A DNA stretch of 23,240 nt from an uncultured Oscillospiraceae bacterium (GTDB taxonomy: Bacteria > Bacillota > Clostridia > Oscillospirales > Ruminococcaceae). The notes below the pieces were generated by a model. That model saw only the letters and a list, made by a program, of their open reading frames with translations, did not search any database and was not told where the DNA came from. The position numbers and the translations under genes were made by a program. Numbering within the stretch: position 1 is the stretch's first letter; every line of letters starts with the position of its first letter. The stretch covers positions 11,562-34,801 of the forward strand of contig CAJTSP010000011.1 of assembly GCA_910578965.1 (NCBI GenBank). The letters are read 5' to 3'. Below are positions 9,793-17,316 of this stretch, piece by piece.

Positions 9793-10623
9793 ATGAAAAA
9801 GCATCGGTCCACCATTTTGCTGGCAGTGGTTTTCGTGACAGGCTTGTCCCTGCTGCTGTACCCCACCGTGAGCAACTATTGGAATTCGTTTCACCAGACC
9901 CGTGCCATCGAGAGCTATTCCGAAGCGGTATCCACTTTGGATGCGGCCGAGTGTGAGCGGCTGCTGGCCGCGGCCGAGCAGTACAATGCCGGGCTGGCGG
10001 CCAATGAGTATGGGATGGTCCTCCCGGCCGACAAGGAAACCGAATACAATGCCCAGCTACAACTGCCCGGCCAGGCGGGCGGGGTGATGTGTAGCATACA
10101 GATTCCCAAGGTGCGGGCAAACCTCGCGGTTTATCACGGCACCGACGAGGGGATGCTGCAGCGGTATGTCGGCCATATGGAGGCCAGTTCGCTGCCGGTG
10201 GGCGGCGAGAGCACCCACTGCGTGCTGGCCGGCCATCGGGGCCTGCCCAGTGCCCGGCTGTTTACCGACATCGACCAGTTGGTGGAGGGCGACATCTTTG
10301 TGCTGCGCACCCTCGGCCGGGAGCTCACCTATCAGGTGGATCAGATCCTGATTGTCCTGCCCGAGGAGATCGAAACGCTGAAGATCATACCCGGCGAAGA
10401 CCTGTGTACCCTCGTTACCTGTACCCCGTATGGGGTCAACTCGCACCGGCTGCTGGTGCGGGGCCACCGGGTAGACAACCTCGAATCGCTGGAGGTATCC
10501 TCCGAGGCGGCCCAGGTAAACACCAACCTTGTGGCCGTTGCCATTGCCGCGCCTGTCCTGCTGGCGGGCATGCTGTTTGTTCTGCTGCACCGGCCGCGCC
10601 CCAAAAAGCGCGGCAAGGGCTGA
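9793..10623 (+). CDS. Class C (pilus-polymerising) sortase
   Basis: This encodes a 276-residue membrane transpeptidase. ATG 9793 follows AAGGAG at 9778-9783 with 9-nt spacing and gives the expected N-terminal membrane segment (residues 7-24) ending in YPTVSNYWN, a common class C pattern. Catalytic residues are His148 (LAGHRG), Cys210 (LVTCTPYG) and Arg219 (NSHRLLVRGHR). A second hydrophobic segment near 245-265 with a KKRGKG tail gives the two-span class C architecture. It should link the LPATG pilin into polymers and add the MPKTG adhesin. The usual lid motif DPW/DPF is not visible; the equivalent stretch reads GMVLPADKETEYN. It lies directly after the major pilin. Class assignment is strong. 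Confidence 0.93.
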   Translation: MKKHRSTILLAVVFVTGLSLLLYPTVSNYWNSFHQTRAIESYSEAVSTLDAAECERLLAAAEQYNAGLAANEYGMVLPADKETEYNAQLQLPGQAGGVMCSIQIPKVRANLAVYHGTDEGMLQRYVGHMEASSLPVGGESTHCVLAGHRGLPSARLFTDIDQLVEGDIFVLRTLGRELTYQVDQILIVLPEEIETLKIIPGEDLCTLVTCTPYGVNSHRLLVRGHRVDNLESLEVSSEAAQVNTNLVAVAIAAPVLLAGMLFVLLHRPRPKKRGKG

Positions 10624-10666
10624 GATAGAAATATTCAAGGCTTATCACACCGCGGAGGTGAAGGAA

Positions 10667-11734
10667 ATGCAGAAGCAAAAACGAAACAGGGCCTTGGGAG
10701 CGGTGCTCCTGGCGGTTGCCCTGTGCATTACCGGGCTTGTGCCGGCCCTTACGGCTGCCGCCGTAAATACGGTGGACACAGCGAGGCAGGATTGTACCCT
10801 GGCTGTGCAGACGCCGCAGCAGGGCTTTGACGAGCTGCGGGAACCGGGCTGTTCCTTTGAGGTAAAAGCCTATTTTGTGGCCAGCATGAATGCGGACGGC
10901 TCGGTGGGTACAGAGGGGCAGGGCACAGGAGATTTTGCCGGGGAGGATCTATCGGCTTATGGCAGTGATGCGACGGTGGATGAGCTGGAGGGGCTGGCAG
11001 GTAGCCTTAAAGAGCTTGTGGAAGAAAGCGGCCTCGAGCCGGCCCAAACCATAGAGGTTGCCGGCGGCAAGGGGAGCATAAACGGCCTGCCGGTTGGCTT
11101 GTATCTCCTTTTGCCCGAGGCAGTGGGCTTTGGCGCGTACGAATACCAGTTTGCGCCAAGCTTGGTAACCCTGCCTACCACCGAGCCGATCGAAAACCCG
11201 GGCTATCAGGAGGGCGGCCCCGAGCAGGACCGTTACCTGTATAACCTCACCTATAACGCTAAGCTGACCCTTAAGCCGGAGCGCGTAGACCTGGTGGGGA
11301 TGCTGCGGATCGAAAAGGAGCTGCTGCGGTACCGGGCAGACCTGGGCCCTGTGAGCTTTGTGTTTGAGGTCAAGGCCGAAAAAGCCCAGGACGGCCAGGC
11401 CCAAACGGTATACAGCAATGTGGTCTCGATTGCATTTAGCGCCCCTGGCCTCCAGCATGTCGACCTGGCCAACATCCCCGCCGGGGCAAAGGTAACCGTA
11501 ACCGAGGTTTACAGCGGGGCGTCTTACGCCCAGCAGGGCGCGCAGAGCTGGAGCATCGAGCCGATGCCGGCCAATACGGCAATCGACGCCACAACCACGG
11601 CGCGCTTTACCAACGACTACGATGGGACCCAAGGATGGGGCGCATCCGTGGTAAACCGGTACACATATAACCCGGATGCGCAGGCATGGGACGCGCCGAC
11701 CGGCGGGCCTGCCCAGCCGGCCGGGGCGGCGTGA
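10667..11734 (+). CDS. Secreted pilin-like protein with a DUF7601/SpaA-like domain, no wall anchor
   Basis: This encodes 355 residues. ATG 10667 is preceded by GGAGG at 10654-10658 and opens a signal peptide (RNR, then a hydrophobic run to about residue 31). Residues 40-170 resemble a pilin N-terminal domain (NGLPVGLYLLLPE). Residues 211-335 look like the DUF7601/Spy0128-type isopeptide fold: RIEKELL (Lys217), VTVTEVY (Glu280), ARFTNDY (Asn316), then VVNRYTYN. The chain ends AWDAPTGGPAQPAGAA, with no LPXTG signal and no membrane span. It would therefore be secreted, perhaps as a fibre component held by partners. It lies between sortase C and the TasA-like genes, 43 nt after the former and 16 nt before the latter. 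Domain naming rests on remembered motifs; the exact function is unknown. Confidence 0.75.
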   Translation: MQKQKRNRALGAVLLAVALCITGLVPALTAAAVNTVDTARQDCTLAVQTPQQGFDELREPGCSFEVKAYFVASMNADGSVGTEGQGTGDFAGEDLSAYGSDATVDELEGLAGSLKELVEESGLEPAQTIEVAGGKGSINGLPVGLYLLLPEAVGFGAYEYQFAPSLVTLPTTEPIENPGYQEGGPEQDRYLYNLTYNAKLTLKPERVDLVGMLRIEKELLRYRADLGPVSFVFEVKAEKAQDGQAQTVYSNVVSIAFSAPGLQHVDLANIPAGAKVTVTEVYSGASYAQQGAQSWSIEPMPANTAIDATTTARFTNDYDGTQGWGASVVNRYTYNPDAQAWDAPTGGPAQPAGAA

Positions 11735-11750
11735 TAGGGGGGTGTAGCAG

Positions 11751-12266
11751 ATGAACAAAAAACAGAGCTTGAGCCGGTGGGCCGGAGTGCTGGCCTGCTT
11801 GGCGTTCACCGTAATTTTCGCCCCCTCGGTGGGAAAAGCCATGGCGTACTTTACCAATTATACGCTTGCGCAGGGCAGCAGGGCGCTGGGGGGCTTTACG
11901 GTAACAACAGAGGTTACCGAAACGGTAGAGGAAAATCAAAAAACCGTCTCGGTAAAAAACACGGGCGAGGTCCCGTGCTATGTGCGGGTGTGTGCGGCGG
12001 CGGGCGAACAGTTTACGGTTGAGGCTGCGCCGGAAACCGCTGGGAGCTGGCAGCAGGAGGCCGACGGCTGGTGGTATTATCACACCTATATCGAACCCGG
12101 CGATGCTACCGGCCCGCTAACCTTTACGATCACTTGGGAAAAAAGCCAGGTTCAGGGCGATTTTAACGTGATTGTGATTGAGGAGTGCACCCCGGTGCGC
12201 TACCAGGCGGACGGCACGCCCTATGCCGACTGGGATGCCGAGGCGAAGGAGGTGGGCGTGCAGTGA
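11751..12266 (+). CDS. TasA/camelysin-like protein with SipW-type signal peptide (171 aa)
   Basis: ATG 11751 follows a G-rich ribosome site 16 nt after the previous stop. The N-terminus is a basic start, a hydrophobic segment (10-30), then KAMAYFTNY. The AYFT element at the cleavage site is typical of precursors cut by SipW-like peptidases. Residues 64-84 (KTVSVKNTGEVPCYVRV) and the tail FNVIVIEECTPV match small TasA/camelysin-like beta-sandwich proteins. Known family members form or organise extracellular matrix fibres (TasA) or act as surface metalloproteases (camelysin). No catalytic motif is seen here, so a structural role is preferred. It is translationally coupled to the next gene by a 4-nt overlap. 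The SipW-like peptidase at 16746-17294 is the likely processing enzyme. Confidence 0.8.
   Translation: MNKKQSLSRWAGVLACLAFTVIFAPSVGKAMAYFTNYTLAQGSRALGGFTVTTEVTETVEENQKTVSVKNTGEVPCYVRVCAAAGEQFTVEAAPETAGSWQQEADGWWYYHTYIEPGDATGPLTFTITWEKSQVQGDFNVIVIEECTPVRYQADGTPYADWDAEAKEVGVQ
12246..12254 (+). promoter_or_regulatory. Ribosome binding site fixing a GTG start
   Basis: AAGGAGGTG lies within the end of the 171-residue gene, 8 nt before GTG at 12263. It is a near-perfect anti-16S match and decides the start of the next TasA-like gene, whose GTG overlaps the upstream TGA as GTGA. Confidence 0.8.
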
Positions 12267-13054
12267 AACGGCTTACAGCATTTTTGAAACGCCGGCCCGT
12301 TTTTTGCTGCCTGCTGGCGGCCGCTGTGCTGATGACGGCTTTCAGCGGGGTGCAGACCAGCCGGGCGGCCCTTACAATGGCCAGCAACAACTACAACGCC
12401 CAGTTGGTAACCGACACCACAATCCATGCGGCCCTGCTGGAAAACGGAACAAGGATTTCCGACTCCGCCGACCCGGCTGCCGCGCAGCCCCTGCTGGGGG
12501 GCCTGGCCGCGGGGGAAGGGCGGTTCCACCTGGGGCAGAACTACAGCGAGGCCTTGGCCGTGCAGAATACCGGCAGCATCGACGAATATGTACGGGTGGT
12601 GGTTTATAAATACTGGACCGACGGTAGCGGCAATAAGCTGACCGGGCTGGACCCGGACCTGATCCAGATCGGGTTTGCGGCGCAGGACGGGCAGGTCAGC
12701 CCGTTGGGCGCAAGCGGCGATTGGGTGGTGGACCCTGACGCCTCCGCTACCAAGGAGCGCACGGTATTGTATTATCGCACCCCGTTGGCGGCCGGCGAGA
12801 CCTCCGCCCCCTTGATGGATACCCTGCGCATCCGCGGGGATTTGGCAGACCTGGTTACCACAACCGAAACACAGAGAGCCCAAGACGGCAAAACCTATAC
12901 CACCATTACGGCAAGCTACCCTTATGAGGGGATGACCTTTGCGCTGGAGGTGGAGGTGGACTGTGTGCAGACCCATAATGCGGCAGCCGCGATCCAAAGC
13001 GCCTGGGGCGCAAAGGTCTCGGTTGACGAGGCCGGCAGCCTGAGCCTGCAGTAA
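12263..13054 (+). CDS. TasA-like secreted matrix protein, GTG start (263 aa)
   Basis: GTG 12263 is preferred over upstream in-frame codons because AAGGAGGTG lies 8 nt before it and a basic, hydrophobic leader (KRLTAFLKRRP, then residues 12-32) starts there. The post-leader region RAALTMASNNYNAQL resembles SipW-dependent TasA relatives, although the classic FFTD motif is altered. NTGSIDEYVRVVVYKYWTD (about 102-120) and AAAIQSAWGAKVSVD near the C-terminus are the patterns that led to the TasA-like call. No sorting signal or second membrane span is present, so the mature protein should be extracellular. It is coupled to the smaller TasA-like gene, suggesting both are made together and join one fibre or matrix (inferred). 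Confidence 0.75.
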   Translation: MKRLTAFLKRRPVFCCLLAAAVLMTAFSGVQTSRAALTMASNNYNAQLVTDTTIHAALLENGTRISDSADPAAAQPLLGGLAAGEGRFHLGQNYSEALAVQNTGSIDEYVRVVVYKYWTDGSGNKLTGLDPDLIQIGFAAQDGQVSPLGASGDWVVDPDASATKERTVLYYRTPLAAGETSAPLMDTLRIRGDLADLVTTTETQRAQDGKTYTTITASYPYEGMTFALEVEVDCVQTHNAAAAIQSAWGAKVSVDEAGSLSLQ

Positions 13055-13073
13055 GAAGGAGAGGGGAGCGAGG

Positions 13074-13838
13074 ATGAAAAACAAAATATGCTGCCTGCTG
13101 CTGGCAGTGCTGCTCACCGCGCTTTTTGCCCTGCCGGCGTCTGCCGAAGGGGACGACCGCTGGATTGAATACGGCGGCGACGGGCTTGCGAACAATTTCC
13201 CGGCGGGAGACCTGGCGGACACGGTCAACCAGATGCAGCCGGGGGACAGCGCAACCTTTACGGTAACCCTGCGCAATACCAGCGAGGTAGAGACCGACTG
13301 GTATATGCTGAACGACGTAACCAAGAATATGGAGGCCGACGCTGTGGCAACCGGCGGCGCGTATTCTTACCAGTTGAGCTACCGGACCGGCGGCGAAACG
13401 CAGGAGCTGTACAGCAGCGACCGGGTCAACGGTACCGGCACGGCGCGGGCCGGCGCACAGGGCGAAGAGGGCCTGAGCGAGGCGGTAAGCTCGCTGCGCA
13501 ACTACTTTTATCTGGACACCCTGGCCCCCGGCGAAACCGCGCAGGTGGTGCTCACGGTGGGGCTGGACGGCGAGACGCAGGGCAATGTTTACCAAAACCG
13601 CGACGCCATGCTGCTGATGAACTTTGCGGTGGAGGAGCGCGCGGGACAGCCGGCAGAGGGGGAAAACCGCCAGGTTATTGTGCCGCTGCTGCGCCGTACG
13701 GTGATTGCAGCCAAAACCAACGATACCGGCAACCTGGCCTTTTGGCTGGCGTTGCTGTTCGCCAGTGCCGCGTTGGTAGCCGGCCTTTTGGTGTCCGAGG
13801 CAAAAAAACGCAAAAAGGGCGGTGGTTGTCATGAATAA
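13074..13838 (+). CDS. Surface protein with signal peptide and C-terminal TNDTGN/membrane anchor (254 aa)
   Basis: ATG 13074 is preceded by AAGGAGAGGGG at 13056-13066. A signal peptide ends near PASA (21-24). The mature part is probably one beta-rich domain (PGDSATFTVTLRNTS near 57-70, and LAPGETAQVVLTVGLDG near 150-166). The C-terminus reads AAKTNDTGN (212-220), a membrane span (about 221-240) and a KKRKK tail. That layout fits a cell-wall sorting signal, but with TNDTG in place of LPXTG, so the protein may be a class B sortase substrate or simply membrane tethered. It follows the TasA-like pair by 19 nt and overlaps the next gene by 8 nt. It may anchor the TasA-like fibre, by analogy with TapA; this is inference, and no TapA homology is claimed. 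Confidence 0.75.
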   Translation: MKNKICCLLLAVLLTALFALPASAEGDDRWIEYGGDGLANNFPAGDLADTVNQMQPGDSATFTVTLRNTSEVETDWYMLNDVTKNMEADAVATGGAYSYQLSYRTGGETQELYSSDRVNGTGTARAGAQGEEGLSEAVSSLRNYFYLDTLAPGETAQVVLTVGLDGETQGNVYQNRDAMLLMNFAVEERAGQPAEGENRQVIVPLLRRTVIAAKTNDTGNLAFWLALLFASAALVAGLLVSEAKKRKKGGGCHE

Positions 13839-14799
13839 AACAGCCCAAAACAAGCGGCTCGGCAGCCTGCTGGCGGCCCTTTTGCTGCTTTGCGCGTTTG
13901 CCCTGCCGGCCTTTGCCGAGGATGACGCCCCGCAGGATGGCGGATACACCTACACAATTACCCTTTCGGCCGGTGCGCACGCCGCATTTGAGGACGGCAG
14001 CGACGTTTGCGTATACCCGGGCCGGCCGGCGGGCGGGCAGGTGAGCCTTGAGGCCAAGGTGAACGAGCTGAACGAGGCGCTGGAACGCCAAAACAGCAAA
14101 TATTATGTCCTTGGCGTGCGGCTGAGCGGCCATGAAGAGCTTATGCCGCAGGCGTTCGGCGTACAAAGGGATGAAATTTATGTGGTTGCCTATGGTATCC
14201 GCGGCGCGATGGTAGACTGTACCATCCGCTATGTGGACGCGGCCGGGAACCCATTGGCTGCATCCCGTATCCTGCGTGCCAATGTAGGGGATAAGCCAAT
14301 CGTCCCCTATGCTTATATCGAGGGGTACGAGCCGCAGGCCTATAACCTCACCAAAACCATCAGCGAAAACCCGGAGGAAAATGTTTTTACCTTTGTTTAC
14401 ACGCCGGCCGCAGCGCCGGCGGCAGGCCCGGGCGATACCGAGACCGTTTATGTGACGGTGGATGTGCCGGCAGAGCCCGGCGTGGCCGCTCCGGGCGGCG
14501 CCGTACCGGCGCCGGGCGGTGCAGCGGCAGGCCCGGAGGCCCCGGCAGGCCCCGGCGCAGAGGAGCTTCCCGAAAACCCGACCCCGCTTGCCCCGCAGGA
14601 GGTCTTGGATCTGGATGAGCAGCAGACCCCCAGCGCCGGCCCGGGCGATGTCGGCAATCCGGCGGACCTATCCGGCGAGGGGGCGGCGCACCTGTGGATG
14701 GTGCGGGCAGGCCTTGCGGCGGCAATATTGCTGGTGTTGCTTGCGGCCTGGCTGCTATTCAGGCGCCGCGGGCAAAAGGCCAAAACACAGCAGGACTAA
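13831..14799 (+). CDS. MucBP-like surface protein with Pro-rich stalk and membrane anchor (322 aa)
   Basis: ATG 13831 is chosen; a GTG at 13822 would add three residues. It overlaps the previous gene by 8 nt. A signal peptide ends near AFAE (27-30). Residues 38-125 form an unrecognised domain (YTYTITLSAGAH, YYVLGVRLSGHEE, YVVAYGIRG). Residues 129-191 resemble a MucBP repeat (CTIRYVDAAGNPL, VGDKP, IEGYEPQAYNLTKT, FTFVYT). A Pro/Gly/Ala stalk runs about 192-280, then a membrane span (289-310) and an RRRGQK tail. No LPXTG is visible, so it is probably held in the membrane. MucBP modules in other proteins bind mucus or sugars, but here binding is only a possibility. It is the last gene before the strong terminator at 14812. 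Confidence 0.75.
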   Translation: MNKTAQNKRLGSLLAALLLLCAFALPAFAEDDAPQDGGYTYTITLSAGAHAAFEDGSDVCVYPGRPAGGQVSLEAKVNELNEALERQNSKYYVLGVRLSGHEELMPQAFGVQRDEIYVVAYGIRGAMVDCTIRYVDAAGNPLAASRILRANVGDKPIVPYAYIEGYEPQAYNLTKTISENPEENVFTFVYTPAAAPAAGPGDTETVYVTVDVPAEPGVAAPGGAVPAPGGAAAGPEAPAGPGAEELPENPTPLAPQEVLDLDEQQTPSAGPGDVGNPADLSGEGAAHLWMVRAGLAAAILLVLLAAWLLFRRRGQKAKTQQD

Positions 14800-14811
14800 T
14801 GCGGCTTTGCC

Positions 14812-14851
14812 GCCCCATAAAACCGCCGCGGCCGCGGCGGTTTTATGGGGC
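14812..14851. terminator. Perfect 40-bp palindrome, bidirectional intrinsic terminator
   Basis: The 20-base arm at 14812-14831 is the exact reverse complement of 14832-14851. The centre is a GC-only core (CCGCCGCGG and its complement) flanked by AAAA on the left and TTTT on the right, so it reads as an intrinsic terminator on both strands. It starts 12 nt after the stop at 14799 and closes the pilin/TasA-like block. Confidence 0.85.
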
Positions 14852-14871
14852 AGGGCCGGGCGGCGCGGGGC

Positions 14872-14896
14872 GCGCGGAGCATCTTCCGCTCCGCGC
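14872..14896 (+). other. GC-rich stem-loop in the leader of the sortase B block
   Basis: GCGCGGAGC (14872-14880) and GCTCCGCGC (14888-14896) form a perfect 9-bp stem with a 7-nt loop. It sits between the terminator and the class B sortase gene. No promoter of standard form was recognised in 14852-14998. Function unknown. Confidence 0.45.
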
Positions 14897-14998
14897 TGCT
14901 TTCGCTGTAGGCAGCGCCTCCGGCAGAGGATGCCATTTTGAACCCTGTCCGTCCTGCCGGATCAGCCGGAACAACACGCCCCGGGAGAGGACCTTGTG

Positions 14999-15778
14999 AT
15001 GAAACGTATAGTTTGGGTGGGCGTGCTGACGCTCGGCCTCGCGGTGATGGCGGTATCAGCCTTTCAGGTGATGTCGGCGCTAAAGGGGGACCGTCAGAGC
15101 GAAGCGGCCTATGAACGGCTTGCGGCGCAATATACCTCCCCTGTGCCGCAGGCGGAGGAGGGCGGCATGGCGGAGGATGCCCCGGCTGCCGGGGCAGGGC
15201 GGCAGACTGCGATCGAGGTGGACTTTGCGGCGCTGCAGCAGCTAAACCCCGAAATTGTAGGCTGGCTTTGCTGCGAGGCGCTGGGCATCAGCCTGCCGGT
15301 GGTGCAGGGGCAGGACAACCAATTCTACCTCTCGCATCTGGCAGACGGCAGCAGCAACGCCCACGGCGCCGTCTTTGTGGAGGCGGCCAATCGCGCCGGG
15401 TTTGCAGACGGGAATACAATTTTATATGGCCACAATATGCGGGACGGCAGCATGTTTGCCCCGCTTGTGGGCTACAGCAGCGGCCGGCTGTACGAAAAAG
15501 GCCTGGACATTTGGCTGTACACGCCTGCGCAGGACTACCGGCTGCTCGTTTTTGCCGGTTATACCACCGTGCTGAGCGATGCCGATACCTATCAGATCAT
15601 TTCAGAGCCGGGCGAGCAGCTTTTGGCATACTGGCAGGCTTGCGCGGCCCGCTCGGATTTTGCCTCACAGGTACAGCCGGCGCCGCAGGACCGCATCGTG
15701 TTGCTTTCGACCTGTGCCCACACCTGGGACAGTGACGAGCGGTATGTGCTTTTTGCTGTATTGCGCCCCTGTGCCTGA
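14999..15778 (+). CDS. Class B sortase
   Basis: This encodes 259 residues from ATG 14999 (GTG 14996 would add one); GGAGAGG lies about 9 nt upstream. An N-terminal membrane segment (4-26) is followed by a low-complexity linker (47-68), then the sortase domain. NPEIVGWL (83-90), VVQGQDNQFYLSH (101-113), LYGHNMRDGSMFAPL (catalytic His145), LLSTCAHTW (Cys239) and SDERYVLFAVL (Arg248) are class B hallmarks. Known class B enzymes anchor NPQTN-like substrates or act in pilus attachment. The obvious local candidate is the TNDTG protein at 13074-13838; the LPATG pilin and MPKTG adhesin belong rather to sortase C. It begins the second block, ending 46 nt before the coiled-coil gene. Confidence 0.92.
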   Translation: MKRIVWVGVLTLGLAVMAVSAFQVMSALKGDRQSEAAYERLAAQYTSPVPQAEEGGMAEDAPAAGAGRQTAIEVDFAALQQLNPEIVGWLCCEALGISLPVVQGQDNQFYLSHLADGSSNAHGAVFVEAANRAGFADGNTILYGHNMRDGSMFAPLVGYSSGRLYEKGLDIWLYTPAQDYRLLVFAGYTTVLSDADTYQIISEPGEQLLAYWQACAARSDFASQVQPAPQDRIVLLSTCAHTWDSDERYVLFAVLRPCA

Positions 15779-15824
15779 CCGGCCGCAGAGGGGCTGCAAT
15801 ACAAAAGAAACGGGGGAAGGGACA

Positions 15825-16160
15825 ATGACCGATAAGGAACTGAAGCGCCTCAGACGGCCGGAGCTGCTGGAGATCCTGCTGGCGCAGAGCCGTGAGATCG
15901 ACGCGCTGAAGGAAAAAAACGGGCAACTGGCCCGTCAACTGGAAAGCCGCAGGATCGAGCTGGCCGAGGCCGGCTCGATTGCGGAGGCGGCTCTGCGGCT
16001 GAGCGGGATATTTGAAAAGGCGCAGGCCGCGGCCGACCTGTATCTGGAAAGCGTAAAGGCACGGCGGCAGGAGGATGCAGGACGGGACGCCGCAGCGCAA
16101 AAGGATGCGGCCTGCGGCGCGGCAACGGAGGGCCTGGCCAATGAAGCACAAGGGATATGA
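15825..16160 (+). CDS. Small coiled-coil protein of unknown function (111 aa)
   Basis: ATG 15825 is preceded by GGGGGAAGGG at 15812-15821. The protein has no signal peptide or membrane span. Residues about 3-50 (ELKRLRRPELLEILLAQS, then REIDALKEKNGQLARQLE) are strongly heptad-like, followed by an Ala/Glu helical stretch and a polar, Ala-rich tail. It is probably cytoplasmic, perhaps a scaffold or DivIVA-like organiser at the membrane, but no family is claimed. It overlaps the next gene, a signal peptidase, by 20 nt, so the two are probably translated together. Co-location with sortase B and two signal peptidases suggests a supporting role in surface-protein export (inferred). Confidence 0.75.
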   Translation: MTDKELKRLRRPELLEILLAQSREIDALKEKNGQLARQLESRRIELAEAGSIAEAALRLSGIFEKAQAAADLYLESVKARRQEDAGRDAAAQKDAACGAATEGLANEAQGI

Positions 16161-16749
16161 CCCGTCCGACCTGCCCGGGACTGCGGTGCTTGAGCGGGCC
16201 GTTGCGCGCCAAAAGAGCAACCAAAGGCTGGCGGCCGCATTTCGCAGCACCTTGTTTACGCTTATCACGGTTTCTGCCGTGGCGGTGCTGGTAGCCACCC
16301 TTTGGCTGCCGGTGCTACAGATTACCGGCAGCTCCATGGCCCCCTCGCTCAACGACGGCGAGCTGGTGGTGGCGGTGAAAAACGAGGAATTTGAGACCGG
16401 TGATATCATCGCGTTTTATTACAACAACAAAATCCTCATCAAACGGGTTATTGCGGGGCCGGGGGATTGGGTGAACATCAGCGCGGATGGCGTTGTTTCG
16501 GTAAACAACGTTGTGCTGGATGAGCCTTACGTTCTTGAACCGTCACGGGGCGACTGCAACATTACCCTGCCCTATCAGGTGCCGGAATCCCGCTATTTTG
16601 TAATGGGAGATCACCGGAGCGTCTCGGTGGATTCCCGCAGTGCCTCGGTAGGCTGTGTGGCCTACGAGCAGGTAGTGGGCAAGCTGCGCCTGCGTATCTG
16701 GCCGCTGGGAAGCTTTGGGGCGCTGAATGTGCGGGGGCAGGCGGGATGA
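16141..16749 (+). CDS. lepB: Signal peptidase I, bacterial Ser/Lys type
   Basis: This encodes a 202-residue membrane peptidase (S26A). ATG 16141 is supported by GGAGGG at 16127-16132 and lies inside the end of the coiled-coil gene. One membrane segment (about 38-59) precedes the catalytic box ITGSSMAPSL (Ser65). The general base Lys101 lies in ILIKRVIAGPGDWV, and the conserved GDHRSVSVDSRS box follows, with His in place of the usual Asn of GDNR. It removes signal peptides from exported precursors at the outer face of the membrane. Given its location it probably serves the local pilins and surface proteins, though a general role is possible. Its stop overlaps the ATG of the SipW-like gene. The gene symbol is a family-level label. 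Confidence 0.9.
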   Translation: MKHKGYDPSDLPGTAVLERAVARQKSNQRLAAAFRSTLFTLITVSAVAVLVATLWLPVLQITGSSMAPSLNDGELVVAVKNEEFETGDIIAFYYNNKILIKRVIAGPGDWVNISADGVVSVNNVVLDEPYVLEPSRGDCNITLPYQVPESRYFVMGDHRSVSVDSRSASVGCVAYEQVVGKLRLRIWPLGSFGALNVRGQAG

Positions 16750-17294
16750 AACACGGCAAAAGGGCTGCTGCGGCGTTTTGCCGGGCCGTAGGCCTATTTT
16801 CCCTGCTTGCGGTAGTGGGGCTGTATATGCTTTTGGGGCTGCCCCGGCTGTTGGGGCGGCAATCCTTTGTGATTACCAGCGCCAGTATGGCACCACAGTT
16901 GCCGGTGGGCAGCCTGGTATTTGTGCGGGAGGTGCAGGACCCTGGAAGCCTGCTGCCCGGGCAGATTGTAGCCTTCCGCAGCGGGATGGATGGCCCGGGG
17001 GGAGAGGACACAATCACCCATCGCATTGTTAGCAATGACCCGGCCCGGCGCGAATTGGTTACCAAAGGGGATGCAAACCATGCCCAGGACCCGCGGACGG
17101 TCTCGTACGAGCGGCTGCTGGGCGTGGTGGAGGGGTGCATCCCCCTTTGGGGCGAGGCGGCGCTTGTGTTGGGCAGTACGGCAGGCAAGATGGGCGCGCT
17201 GTCCCTTTTGGTGTGTGCGGCGGCGCTGTATGCAGCCGGGGCGCGGCTGGATGAGGGAAAAAAGAAGAGCGGCGCCAAGGCGGCGGTTCCGTAA
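16746..17294 (+). CDS. sipW: SipW-like signal peptidase, ER-type Ser/His dyad
   Basis: This encodes 182 residues and starts in an ATGA overlap with the upstream peptidase gene. A membrane span (13-34) is followed by ITSASMAPQLPVGSLV (catalytic Ser47). Where bacterial enzymes have Lys, this one has TITHRIVSND (His92), and TKGDANHAQDPRTV (Asp109) supplies the acidic residue. A second hydrophobic segment (about 147-166) gives the two-span SipW layout. ER-type peptidases of this kind process TasA and related proteins in Bacillus. The AYFTNY and AALTMAS leaders encoded at 11751-13054 are the natural substrates here. The assignment is strong; the substrate pairing is inference. The gene symbol is a family-level label. 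Confidence 0.88.
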   Translation: MKHGKRAAAAFCRAVGLFSLLAVVGLYMLLGLPRLLGRQSFVITSASMAPQLPVGSLVFVREVQDPGSLLPGQIVAFRSGMDGPGGEDTITHRIVSNDPARRELVTKGDANHAQDPRTVSYERLLGVVEGCIPLWGEAALVLGSTAGKMGALSLLVCAAALYAAGARLDEGKKKSGAKAAVP

Positions 17295-17316
17295 AAAACA
17301 GGGCTGGCAAGCCTGC

